Of a stretch of DNA of 64,000 nucleotides, positions 54,247-61,893 are shown piece after piece. The DNA comes from Erythrobacter dokdonensis DSW-74. GTDB lineage: Bacteria; Pseudomonadota; Alphaproteobacteria; Sphingomonadales; Sphingomonadaceae. Position numbers and translations under genes: made by a program. The first letter of the stretch is position 1; every line of letters starts with the position of its first letter. The stretch is taken from contig NZ_LZYB01000008.1 in the NCBI RefSeq assembly GCF_001677335.1, positions 124,001-188,000 on the forward strand, given 5' to 3'. Under the pieces are notes generated by a model. That model was not told where the DNA came from. It worked only from the letters and a program-made list of their open reading frames with translations, and ran no database searches.

Positions 54247-55674
54247 TCAGGCCTCGAAAGCGAGATGTTCGGCCACCCACCACGCGACAAAGCTGACATA
54301 GGAGGGCCACATTTCCTTGCCGGGCCGCGCGCCCGCGGTGGCGGCCGCGGGATCGCCCCAGTCCTCGCGCTGCACCGAATAGACGCGCTTGTCCTTCTTC
54401 CAATAGACGTACCAGGCGTCTTGGGGATCACGGTAGTCGGGCTTGTTTTCGCTTTCGACGACGGGGATGAAATCGGGATGCAGGCCGAACTCGTCGACGA
54501 ACAGCTCGGTCCAGCCTTTCATGCCCGTCCACTTGTCGCCCAGGGGATCGGCGAGGAAGACATGGGTGCTGTCATTCAGGATTTCGTTCATCTTGTAGGT
54601 GCGCATCAGATCGAGCGTCGCCTTGTCCGCATTCCAGCCCAGTTCCTTTAGCGCGCCCGACACTTTGGAGCGGTCTTTAGCGGGGCGGGCGGGATCGAAG
54701 AACTCGTTCTCCCACTTGTCGCGCTGGTCCTTGACGTGTTCGTCGATGAAGCGTCGCGCTTCCTGCGCGTCGATTATTATCCCCGTTTCTGCGTCGGGCG
54801 CAGGCGGGGGCGCGGCGATGATGCCAAGGTGGCGGTCGGCTGGCCGGGTGGTCGTGGCCTCGCCGCCCAACGGTGTGGAGTTGGGCCATGAGTGGCGATA
54901 GGTCCCTTCCCAGCCGATGCGTTTGAGAACGCAGGCGAAGGTGTAGTCGACCACATAGGCGTTGAACTCGTCATAGCCATCGAGCGTTCCAGCATCGGGG
55001 TTGCGCTTGGCCTTGCCGGCCCACATCTTCCGGTGCGCCTCGAGCATTTCGGCGTCGCTCGCGTACTGCCCGGTGAGCGCCTTCACATAGACCATCTTCT
55101 CTTCGATCATGTATTTGGGAAAGCGGTTCTTGAGCCATTCGTCTTCGAGCGATTGCCAAAGACCCATGTCGAAATCGTGCGTTCCGATGCAGGCGTCGAG
55201 GATAGTGTTGGCGAACATAGGCGAATAGCCCGGTTTGGAGGCGATGGTGAGCGCCGGACCATCAAGCGGTTCGCCAAGCAGGATGGCGGCTGCCTTGATG
55301 TAAGCCTCACCAATATCACTTCGCGCATCCAATCGCCGGTCGTGTTCGGCCGCAGCTGTGACCATGCGCTGGTAGCGTTCCAGCGTCATGCGCAGATATT
55401 TCTCCGCTTGCGCCCGATTGCCTTTCGCCCAGTAGAGCACCGCCAGTTCGAGGCAGGATTTCACCTGAGTGCTGATATTCCTCAGCGCGAGATCGACCCT
55501 GCCTTCCTTCAGCTGTTTTTCGACCAGCTCGAGGAAGGTCAGCCCGTCCCGCGAATCCTTGGTTTCCTCGAGACGATCGTGCCGAAGCGCGATCAGATAT
55601 TCATCGCGAGGCAGCTTATCGAGCCTTGCCCAGAAGCGCCTGTCGCGATAACGCTTTATGAGCTTGCCAAACAT
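54247..55674 (-). CDS. Hypothetical protein, 475 residues
   Basis: Not recognised. No signal peptide or membrane segment, so probably cytosolic. The N-terminus is basic (MFGKLIKRYRDRRFW). Residues about 60-115 are TPR-like helices (VDLALRNISTQVKSCLELAVLYWAKGNRAQAEKYLRMTLERYQRM). The C-terminal half is Trp/Tyr/Asp-rich (DKWTGMKGWTELF, DAWYVYWKKDKRVYSVQREDWGD, MWPSYVSFVAWWVAEHL). Codon use matches neighbours, so it is a real gene. It is divergent from a Sel1-repeat protein gene across a 190-base region with an inverted repeat. An effector-immunity protein or uncharacterised enzyme is conceivable, but nothing specific supports either. Confidence 0.75.
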   Translation of the reverse strand: MFGKLIKRYRDRRFWARLDKLPRDEYLIALRHDRLEETKDSRDGLTFLELVEKQLKEGRVDLALRNISTQVKSCLELAVLYWAKGNRAQAEKYLRMTLERYQRMVTAAAEHDRRLDARSDIGEAYIKAAAILLGEPLDGPALTIASKPGYSPMFANTILDACIGTHDFDMGLWQSLEDEWLKNRFPKYMIEEKMVYVKALTGQYASDAEMLEAHRKMWAGKAKRNPDAGTLDGYDEFNAYVVDYTFACVLKRIGWEGTYRHSWPNSTPLGGEATTTRPADRHLGIIAAPPPAPDAETGIIIDAQEARRFIDEHVKDQRDKWENEFFDPARPAKDRSKVSGALKELGWNADKATLDLMRTYKMNEILNDSTHVFLADPLGDKWTGMKGWTELFVDEFGLHPDFIPVVESENKPDYRDPQDAWYVYWKKDKRVYSVQREDWGDPAAATAGARPGKEMWPSYVSFVAWWVAEHLAFEA

Positions 55675-55713
55675 GATGCGGGGCTAATCGCGCAATCTTT
55701 TTGAAGCAAGAGC

Positions 55714-55754
55714 GGCAGGCCCAAATATCCGGCCTGCCCCCCGAACAGGGGATG
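55714..55754. promoter_or_regulatory. Inverted repeat and shared 15-bp motif in divergent intergenic region
   Basis: GGCAGGCC (55714-55721) and GGCCTGCC (55731-55738) form an 8-bp inverted repeat with a 9-base spacer. Directly after it is CCCGAACAGGGGATG (55740-55754), which recurs exactly at about 60680-60694 in another divergent intergenic region. Regulatory role inferred from position. Confidence 0.4.
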
Positions 55755-55864
55755 TGCGCAAGCCCTGACGCAATCTATCTTGCTACCTCGCAAGGCTTGG
55801 CGGCATCATGTCGCGAAGCTTCTTGAAGCGATGGGTCGCCGCATCTGCTCTTGGGGAGACTGCC

Positions 55865-57118
55865 ATGTTCCGCTGGTTGCTTGTTCTGTGTGCCGCCCTG
55901 CTTGTGCTGCCCGCCGGAGAGGCGTTCGCGCAATCGAAAGAGGTTGCCGAGGCGAAGAAGGCCTATGCCCAAAAGAAACCGGACAAAGCGAGAGCCCTCT
56001 TGGCCAAGGCCTGCGAGAAGCGATCGGGCGAGGGGTGCGATCTGCTTGCCCTCATGCAACTTGATGGCGAAGGCGGCCCGCAGGATATCCCCGCGGCGAC
56101 AGCCAATTTGGTCAAGGCATGCGATATGACCTATGCCCTTTCCTGCGAAACGGCCACCCAGATCTATCTGGGCGGAGCGAGGGGCAAGGGCCAGATACCT
56201 GTCGATGACAAGAAGGCTGTCTCGCTGGCCCATTTCGGGTGCCGCTGGGGCTCTGCCGGATCATGCACCGACATGAGCTTTTTCTATGCTAATGGCCGCG
56301 GGGTCGAAAAGGACCCCGTAAAGGCCCGTGAATATGCCTATAAGGCGTGCAGCGCAGGCCACGCCACCGGGTGCAGCAATTATGGCTACTTCTTGCAGGT
56401 CGGGACAGGCGGGCCGGTCGACAAGGCGGGCGCCTATCTCTACCTCGACAAGGCCTGCAAGGCCGGGAACAAGGGCGGGTGCGACAATCTCGCCCAGTAC
56501 TTCCCCAATGGCGCGCCGGGCGCAGGACAAGGTTCGGGCGGCGCCGGGCAGCTTGCGCGCGGTCTCCAGTCCTTCAATTCCAAGCTCTATGCCGACGCCT
56601 ATTCCCTGCTGCGCCCCTTCGCCGAACAGGGTGAGGTCAAAGCGGAATACACGGTCGGCTGGATGCTGGCCTACGGGCAGGGGACGAACCGCGATTACCT
56701 CGACGCGGCGCGCTTCCTCGCCTCGGCTGCGCGCAAGGGCGACAAGGAATCGCTCTCGGTCCTCCAGACCATCGCCCCCAAGGTGCGCGAGGCGGAATTC
56801 GTCTACATGATCGACAGCGTCGGCCCCGACATGTCGACCCTTGCCAATTTCGCCTACGAGGTCGAGGTCTATTGCCGCTTCGGGGGCAGGAACTGCACCA
56901 CGTGGAAGCAGCGCTACAATCAGGCCGAGCGGGCGAACAATCAGCGGGCCTTTGCCGAGCAGATGGCCCGTGCCTGGGCGCCGCTGGCGGAGCCGCGCGC
57001 GGGCTTCGGCAACGACCCGCGCCGCGGCGGTGAGACCTTCGGCGCGTGCATCCGCCGCCAGACCCGCACCCGCGGGGTGACGGCGGGGACGACGCTGCTC
57101 GATTTCGACTGCTACTGA
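55865..57118 (+). CDS. Exported Hcp-like cysteine-rich Sel1-repeat protein
   Basis: A 417-residue exported protein with signal peptide (MFRWLLVLCAALLVLPAGEA, cleaving near AFAQ). Residues about 40-215 hold five Sel1-type helical pairs, each with a CX7C spacing: CEKRSGEGC, CDMTYALSC, CRWGSAGSC, CSAGHATGC, CKAGNKGGC. This resembles the disulfide-linked repeats of Helicobacter Hcp proteins. A further Sel1 unit without Cys follows (VKAEYTVGWMLAYGQGTNRDYLDAARFLASAARKG). The C-terminal 120 residues, ending in LLDFDCY, are unrecognised. ATG at 55865 is chosen for the signal peptide and upstream GGGGAG; a longer in-frame start at 55808 is less likely. Confidence 0.85.
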   Translation: MFRWLLVLCAALLVLPAGEAFAQSKEVAEAKKAYAQKKPDKARALLAKACEKRSGEGCDLLALMQLDGEGGPQDIPAATANLVKACDMTYALSCETATQIYLGGARGKGQIPVDDKKAVSLAHFGCRWGSAGSCTDMSFFYANGRGVEKDPVKAREYAYKACSAGHATGCSNYGYFLQVGTGGPVDKAGAYLYLDKACKAGNKGGCDNLAQYFPNGAPGAGQGSGGAGQLARGLQSFNSKLYADAYSLLRPFAEQGEVKAEYTVGWMLAYGQGTNRDYLDAARFLASAARKGDKESLSVLQTIAPKVREAEFVYMIDSVGPDMSTLANFAYEVEVYCRFGGRNCTTWKQRYNQAERANNQRAFAEQMARAWAPLAEPRAGFGNDPRRGGETFGACIRRQTRTRGVTAGTTLLDFDCY

Positions 57119-57139
57119 AAAGAGGGAGGAAGGCGTGCC

Positions 57140-57156
57140 GGGGGCGCTCCGCCCCC
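57140..57156. terminator. GC-rich hairpin between convergent genes, no U-tract
   Basis: GGGGGCG/CGCCCCC with a CTC loop, 21 bases after the stop of the Sel1 gene. No T run. The remaining 200 bases up to the next gene hold only a small minus-strand frame (57202-57273). Confidence 0.35.
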
Positions 57157-57361
57157 CCCCAGTGGCCCCCTTCGCAGCCCTGCGCGCGCGACTCTCCCGT
57201 CCTACTGCACCAGCCGTTCCAGCCCGGCGCGCGCCTTGTCCATCTGGTCGGCGGTGACGGCTTCGAGACACATCCCGACTGGCAGCGGCAATTGCGTATG
57301 GGCTGCTGTAGCCCCCGCGCGGCCGGAGCCGGGAGGCACAATTGCGAACGCATCGTCGCTC

Positions 57362-58270
57362 CTAGAACTCGCAGGTGCCGAGCGTGCGGAAGAACCGGCC
57401 CAATTCCTCGGGTGTCTGCGCGGCCTGGATCTTCTGGTATTGGGCTTCGGTTTTGGTCTGCAGTTCGCGCTCCATCCGCGCGGCGGCTGCCTCATCCTCG
57501 CCGATGTCCTGCCTGAGCGAGATCGCCCAGTCCTGCGCCATCGCCTCGGCGCTCGCCGGGCCAAGATCGGCGGGCAGGCGCGACCAGAAACGGTCGTTGG
57601 CGTTATTGTCATGCATGGTGAGCAGCGCGACCCAGTGCGCAAAGCACATCACCTTTTCCCCCCGGGTCAGCGGCGTCGTGCCGGAATTCGCGCCGATTTC
57701 GTATTGCTCGCCGGCATTCTGGACAGTGAAGCCCTGCGCAGACCCGGCTTCTGCCGCCTGCTTGGCGGCGGTGCGCTTCACGCAATCATCGAGCAGGCCA
57801 TAGGCCATGCCCGGCGCTTGCAGCGAGATCGGCCCCCAGCTTTCCCGGTCGGCGACGAAGGTCACCGCGCCGGACGATTTCAGCTCCTCCAACGCGCGGT
57901 TGGCCTTGGCCGTGTCGTCCCAGCCGCCGACCGCGCGATAGGTGAAGCCCGCGACATATTCGCCCCATTCCAGATCATGCCGCCGCTTGCCGTCGAAGAC
58001 GAGCGCAAGCTTCGGCTTGCGGCCCGCATCAAGCGCGGCGTTGACGATCTCGCCGTCGATATTGTGCATCGACACGTTGGTATTTCCATCGCTCACCCGG
58101 ACGGTGAACTCCACCTTCAGCCCCTGCGCGCCCGCCGGAATGCCGACCGAGCAGATGCCGTTCTTTTCGCTGAACTCGAAATTGAATGATTGTTTCTGCT
58201 GGGCTGCCGCCGGATGCGGGGCAAGCGCGACCAGTGCGGCGGCGAGGCATAGGGACAGACGCGGGATCAT
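57362..58270 (-). CDS. Exported protein of unknown function
   Basis: A 302-residue exported protein; signal peptide LCLAAALVALAPHPAAAQQ. The mature N-terminus is beta-rich (KQSFNFEFSEKNGICSVGIPAGAQGLKVEF), the centre contains AYGLLDDCVKRTAA, and the C-terminal 100 residues are predicted helical with AAAARMERELQTKTEAQYQK and end LGTCEF. Four or more Cys suggest disulfides in the periplasm. No family recognised. It is the last gene of a three-gene operon with the large Sel1 protein (37-base gap). Start at 58270 from the signal peptide. Confidence 0.78.
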   Translation of the reverse strand: MIPRLSLCLAAALVALAPHPAAAQQKQSFNFEFSEKNGICSVGIPAGAQGLKVEFTVRVSDGNTNVSMHNIDGEIVNAALDAGRKPKLALVFDGKRRHDLEWGEYVAGFTYRAVGGWDDTAKANRALEELKSSGAVTFVADRESWGPISLQAPGMAYGLLDDCVKRTAAKQAAEAGSAQGFTVQNAGEQYEIGANSGTTPLTRGEKVMCFAHWVALLTMHDNNANDRFWSRLPADLGPASAEAMAQDWAISLRQDIGEDEAAAARMERELQTKTEAQYQKIQAAQTPEELGRFFRTLGTCEF

Positions 58271-58307
58271 CGGCAGGCTCCTTGTCGGATGAGAAGAAAT
58301 ACCATGT

Positions 58308-60077
58308 TCAGCAATAGCTTGACCGGCAGACGGTGGTGGCGCCGGTCGCATAGCGCACGAAGCTGTCGAAATCGCGCTGGGAGGCTCCGGCGACATAATT
58401 CGCCCAGCCTCCGCCCGAGGATGACGGGCGCGAAGAATAGCTCGGCTGATAACTGCTCACCGACGCGGCGAGCCCGGCCATGACCTCGCCCCAGAAGCTG
58501 CGCGGGCGGTAGCTGGCGGCAAGGCGGCGGTCATATTCGGCCTTCTGGCGGTCGCGCTCGATCGTGCCGACCATCGAGCGGTAGAGCGCCTCGTCGAGCG
58601 GATCGCCGCTTTTCATCGCCACCTGCATGATGCGCTTGGCCTTCTCGCGGTTGACCGGCACGCCGTCGCCTTCCCAATAGGCCATGCCGACCCAGCGCGC
58701 GGCGGCAGTATGGCCTTGCGCGGCGGCGTTTTCCGCCAGCGCGATGGCCTGTGCGCGGTTGGGGGTGTCGATCACGCCGGGTTCGCCATAGGCCAGCCAG
58801 CCCGCCAGCACCCAGCTGGCATCGGCATGGCCTTCCTCCATCAGCCGGGCGATGACCTCCAGCCCATCTTGCCCGCGCCCGGCTTTGACCAGCGCGAGGG
58901 CGGCGGCGATCTGCTCGCTTGCCGGGTATGCCGGGTGGACGGGGTGAACACGGCGCCGCGCCGCATCGGCTGCCGGGCCAAGCGCGCGGGCGCGTCCGCA
59001 GGCGGGTTCGTCGCCCAGCGCGCAAGCGTGGTCAATCAGCGCGATGGCGCGGTCGGGCCAGCGCCCGACCTGTCCGTTGCCTTGCAGGTAGAGCGCGCCC
59101 AATTCGCGGCATGAAGGCGCGTGGCTCTTGTCGCAGCCGTCGCGGTAGGACAGCGCGACTTCCCAGCGCGCTATTTTCGATCCGGCCGGATTGCGGCGGC
59201 CCAGTTCGCCCGCCTCGAAACACCCGGTCGCTGACCCGGCAAGGCAGGAGCGGGTCAGCAGGCGCGAGCCGCGCTCCAGGTTCGCGGCATCACCCGTGCG
59301 TGCGAGGTAGTAGCCATGATGCGCGCAGGCATCGGCATCGCTGGTCGAAGCGCTGCCGCATCCGCGCTCGGCAAAGCGCGCGGCGGCGGCTTCGTCGGCG
59401 GTGACCCCGTCGCCCAGGCGATAGGCGCTGGCAAGCTGGCCGCAGCCCCATGCCGCGCCGCCATCGCAGGCCTTGCGCGCCAGCACGAGCGCGCCCGCCA
59501 GGTCGCCCGCCTCGCGCAGGGCGCTCGCCTGAAGGCGGCAGGCTTCCATCCCGCCCGAGGCGCAGCCCGCCTGCCACATCGCGAGCGCGCGCGCCGGGTC
59601 GCGCGCGGTGCCTTGGCCGCGATAGAGGCCGAGCCCCATCAGCGCGCAGGCTTCCGCATCGCGCGCGCTCTCGCATCCGCTCTGCGCGGTGCGGAAGGCG
59701 AGGTCGAAATCGACATAGCCCGCGCTGCCATTACGAATGATCGCCGCCGCCTCGCCGCAGGCAGCGCCATCGCCCGCGCGGCATCCGGCGAGCCAATAGC
59801 CGACCGCAATGCGCAGGTCGGTGCGGATATCGCCGCTGCCATTGGTGAAGGCCTCGGCCAGCTTGCGGCAATCGGCTGCCTTCTTTCCTGCGCATCCGCC
59901 CGCCCAGTCCCGCGCCACGCCGGGCAGGATGACCGGCATGTTCTGCTTGCCATTATGGATCGCGCCGTGCCGCCAGCCATCGCGGTTGAGCGGCACGCGC
60001 TCGCGCGCGGAGGCAGACTCCGTAAGCAGCATGAGGGTGGCCAGAACCAGTCCGCACAGACAGAGCAGCGCGCGCAT
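58308..60077 (-). CDS. Exported Hcp-like Sel1-repeat protein, nine Cys-paired units
   Basis: A 589-residue exported protein; signal peptide MRALLCLCGLVLATLMLLTE, cleaving near ASARE. The body is tandem Sel1 helical pairs, mostly with CX7C pairs: CAGKKAADC, CRAGDGAAC, CESARDAEAC (CX8C), CASGGMEAC, CDGGAAWGC, a CX10C unit, CLAGSATGC, CDKSHAPSC, CALGDEPAC. Two Cys-free Sel1 units follow (ASWVLAGWLAYGEPG, AARWVGMAYWEGDGVPVNREKAKR). The tail is Ser/Tyr-rich and ends TTVCRSSYC. Same architecture as the 55.9-kb gene. It starts 4 bases after the upstream gene, so the operon is tight. Start set by the signal peptide. Confidence 0.85.
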   Translation of the reverse strand: MRALLCLCGLVLATLMLLTESASARERVPLNRDGWRHGAIHNGKQNMPVILPGVARDWAGGCAGKKAADCRKLAEAFTNGSGDIRTDLRIAVGYWLAGCRAGDGAACGEAAAIIRNGSAGYVDFDLAFRTAQSGCESARDAEACALMGLGLYRGQGTARDPARALAMWQAGCASGGMEACRLQASALREAGDLAGALVLARKACDGGAAWGCGQLASAYRLGDGVTADEAAAARFAERGCGSASTSDADACAHHGYYLARTGDAANLERGSRLLTRSCLAGSATGCFEAGELGRRNPAGSKIARWEVALSYRDGCDKSHAPSCRELGALYLQGNGQVGRWPDRAIALIDHACALGDEPACGRARALGPAADAARRRVHPVHPAYPASEQIAAALALVKAGRGQDGLEVIARLMEEGHADASWVLAGWLAYGEPGVIDTPNRAQAIALAENAAAQGHTAAARWVGMAYWEGDGVPVNREKAKRIMQVAMKSGDPLDEALYRSMVGTIERDRQKAEYDRRLAASYRPRSFWGEVMAGLAASVSSYQPSYSSRPSSSGGGWANYVAGASQRDFDSFVRYATGATTVCRSSYC

Positions 60078-60081
60078 CGCT

Positions 60082-60618
60082 TCAGCGCCCCTGAGCCCTG
60101 GGCTGTTCCGGCGGCGGGGTGCGGCCATACTTGGCCTCGCAGGCGGCGATCCCGGCGGCGACTTGCTGGCCCGCGGCTCTTTCCCGGCCCTGCCATTCCT
60201 GCCGCCGTTGCTCCAGATCGGCGCGGCGCGCATCGGCATCTGGATAATCCGCCGCATCGCGCCACGCTTCGGAAATCCTGGTGCCTTCCGCGATCAGCGC
60301 CTCGAAGCCCTTGAGCCGGCGGGTGACTTCGGCGTTGATCCGCTCGCTGATAGCGGCCTGGGTCTCGGACGGGTTGGCCTGCTGATGCGCCTGGGCGGAC
60401 AGGTTTGCCCGCTCCATCGCTCCGACACGGTCTTGCGGCGCAAGCTGTCCGCCCACCACATAGCGCACCGCACATTCGAAATCGGGTGGCGGTGCGGCGG
60501 TCTCGCCCTGCGCCATTGCCATCGGCGGGTTGGATGCTGCGGCCAATCCTGAAATCGCCGCCGCAAGCAGGAGCCAGCCGTTCCACGCCGGCTTTATGTG
60601 CCCCTCGCAGCCTTGCAT
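60082..60618 (-). CDS. Small exported helical protein of unknown function
   Basis: A 178-residue exported protein with signal segment WNGWLLLAAAISGLAAASN. The mature part has DFECAVRYVVGGQLAPQD, then a long charged helix region (ERINAEVTRRLKGFEALIAEG, ADLEQRRQEWQGRERAAGQQ) and ends with a Pro/Arg tail; Cys residues flank the helical part. No family recognised. First gene of the operon with the large Sel1 protein. ATG at 60618 keeps the signal peptide; upstream in-frame ATG at 60699 is unlikely. Confidence 0.75.
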   Translation of the reverse strand: MQGCEGHIKPAWNGWLLLAAAISGLAAASNPPMAMAQGETAAPPPDFECAVRYVVGGQLAPQDRVGAMERANLSAQAHQQANPSETQAAISERINAEVTRRLKGFEALIAEGTRISEAWRDAADYPDADARRADLEQRRQEWQGRERAAGQQVAAGIAACEAKYGRTPPPEQPRAQGR

Positions 60619-60679
60619 CTTATCGCTCCCCCCTGTGCGCGATCTTGCCGATACTTCGTCGATGCAACAAAAGACAATT

Positions 60680-60694
60680 ACCCGAACAGGGGAT
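60680..60694. promoter_or_regulatory. Second copy of the CCCGAACAGGGGATG motif
   Basis: Exact copy of the motif at 55740-55754, here between the divergent starts of the Sel1 operon (minus) and the secreted protein/response regulator operon (plus). In both copies it lies about 60-66 bases upstream of the minus-strand start codon. Coordinates could be off by one base. Function unproven. Confidence 0.35.
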
Positions 60695-60751
60695 GGCATC
60701 GCTGTGCCATCGGTGCTTTTGTCTGCGCTCGGACAACCACGGAGAGCATAG

Positions 60752-61267
60752 GTGAAACCATCCTGCTGCCCTGCCGCTGTGCTGTTCGCCGCGCCGTTGC
60801 TGGCGCCCTTGGCGCCTGTCGCGGCGCGGGCCGGGTTGCCCGCCGACCCGCCGGGCCTGACCGGGTTTTATGGCGGAAGCCATGTCTGCGAGAGCGGCGA
60901 GCATGGCGCGCTGCTCGAAATCACCCGCGTCGTTGCCAGCGAGACGCCGGAATATCCCTGGCGGCTTGAGGGCAGCTATGCTGTCTTCCCGGTGATCGGC
61001 GGACGGGCCGGAGTCTATGGCGAGATCGCCGGGAGCTTTGCGCTGTTGGGCGAGATCCGCGCGGACGGGCAGGTCACGCTGGATGCGCTCGGCTGGCTCA
61101 TCATGCCGCCTGCAGGTGAGGGCGCGGGCGATCTGGCGGGACGCTTTACCGTGCGCGGCGACGGGTTGGTGCAGTTCGAAGGGCGGATCGAAACCGAGGT
61201 CGCGGACGAATGCGGCGCGGTGCTGTTGACGCGGGCGCTCCCGGCTCCCGAAAGGACGGAGCCATGA
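60752..61267 (+). CDS. Exported protein of unknown function, co-transcribed with response regulator
   Basis: A 171-residue exported protein starting at GTG after GGAGAG. Signal peptide with hydrophobic AAVLFAAPLLAPLAPVAARA. The mature part is a predicted small beta-barrel (GFYGGSHVCESGEHGALLEITRV, SYAVFPVIGGRAG, GSFALLGEIRADGQVTLDALGWLIMPP, GRFTVRGDGLVQFEGRI) with two Cys. No family recognised. Its stop overlaps the response-regulator start (ATGA), so the two proteins are probably functionally linked, for example an envelope sensor or target. Confidence 0.75.
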   Translation: MKPSCCPAAVLFAAPLLAPLAPVAARAGLPADPPGLTGFYGGSHVCESGEHGALLEITRVVASETPEYPWRLEGSYAVFPVIGGRAGVYGEIAGSFALLGEIRADGQVTLDALGWLIMPPAGEGAGDLAGRFTVRGDGLVQFEGRIETEVADECGAVLLTRALPAPERTEP

Positions 61268-61893
61268 ACCTGCGCACGCTGATCCTCGAAGATCTTGCTG
61301 AAATGCGCCTCTGGCTGTCGGAGGTCATGCGCGAGGCCTGCCCTGATGCCGAGATCACCACCGCGCCCGATATCCGGACGGCGCTGGCGATTGCCGGACA
61401 TGAGGTGTTCGATTTGGCGCTGATCGATCTCGGCCTGCCCGACGGTTCGGGGCTCGAGGTGCTGCGCGCGCTCAAGCAGGCCAATCCCGCCGCGCTGTGC
61501 GTGGTGGCGACGATCATGGGCGATGATGCCTCGGTGGTGGGGGCGCTGGCCGCCGGTGCGGATGGCTATCTGCTCAAGAACCAGCCCTCCGCCCTCTTGG
61601 TGCGCCAGATCCGCCAGACGCTTGACGGGGTGCCGCCGCTGTCACCGGCCATCGCCCGGCGGATCATGACCCATTTCCGCCAGACGGGGCCGGTTGTGGC
61701 CGACGCCAATCTCACCCCGCGCGAGCGTGAGGTACTGGGCCATATCGGCAAGGGGCTGCGCAATCACGAAGTGGCCGCCACGCTGGGGATCGGCACCAAC
61801 ACGGTCGCGGCGCACATCAAGTCGGTCTACGCCAAGCTCGGCATATCCTCGCGCGCCGAGGCCGCGTGGCACGCGACGAAGCTAGGTCTGTAG
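61264..61893 (+). CDS. LuxR-type (NarL/FixJ) response regulator
   Basis: A 209-residue two-component regulator. Receiver domain: acidic pocket Glu9-Asp10, phosphoacceptor Asp55 in LIDLGLPDGSG, and conserved Lys in YLLKNQP. C-terminal LuxR helix-turn-helix LTPREREVLGHIGKGLRNHEVAATLGIGTNTVAAHIKSVYAKLGI. ATG at 61264 overlaps the preceding gene. The cognate kinase is almost certainly the convergent histidine kinase gene, whose 3' end overlaps by 12 bases. Confidence 0.95.
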   Translation: MNLRTLILEDLAEMRLWLSEVMREACPDAEITTAPDIRTALAIAGHEVFDLALIDLGLPDGSGLEVLRALKQANPAALCVVATIMGDDASVVGALAAGADGYLLKNQPSALLVRQIRQTLDGVPPLSPAIARRIMTHFRQTGPVVADANLTPREREVLGHIGKGLRNHEVAATLGIGTNTVAAHIKSVYAKLGISSRAEAAWHATKLGL

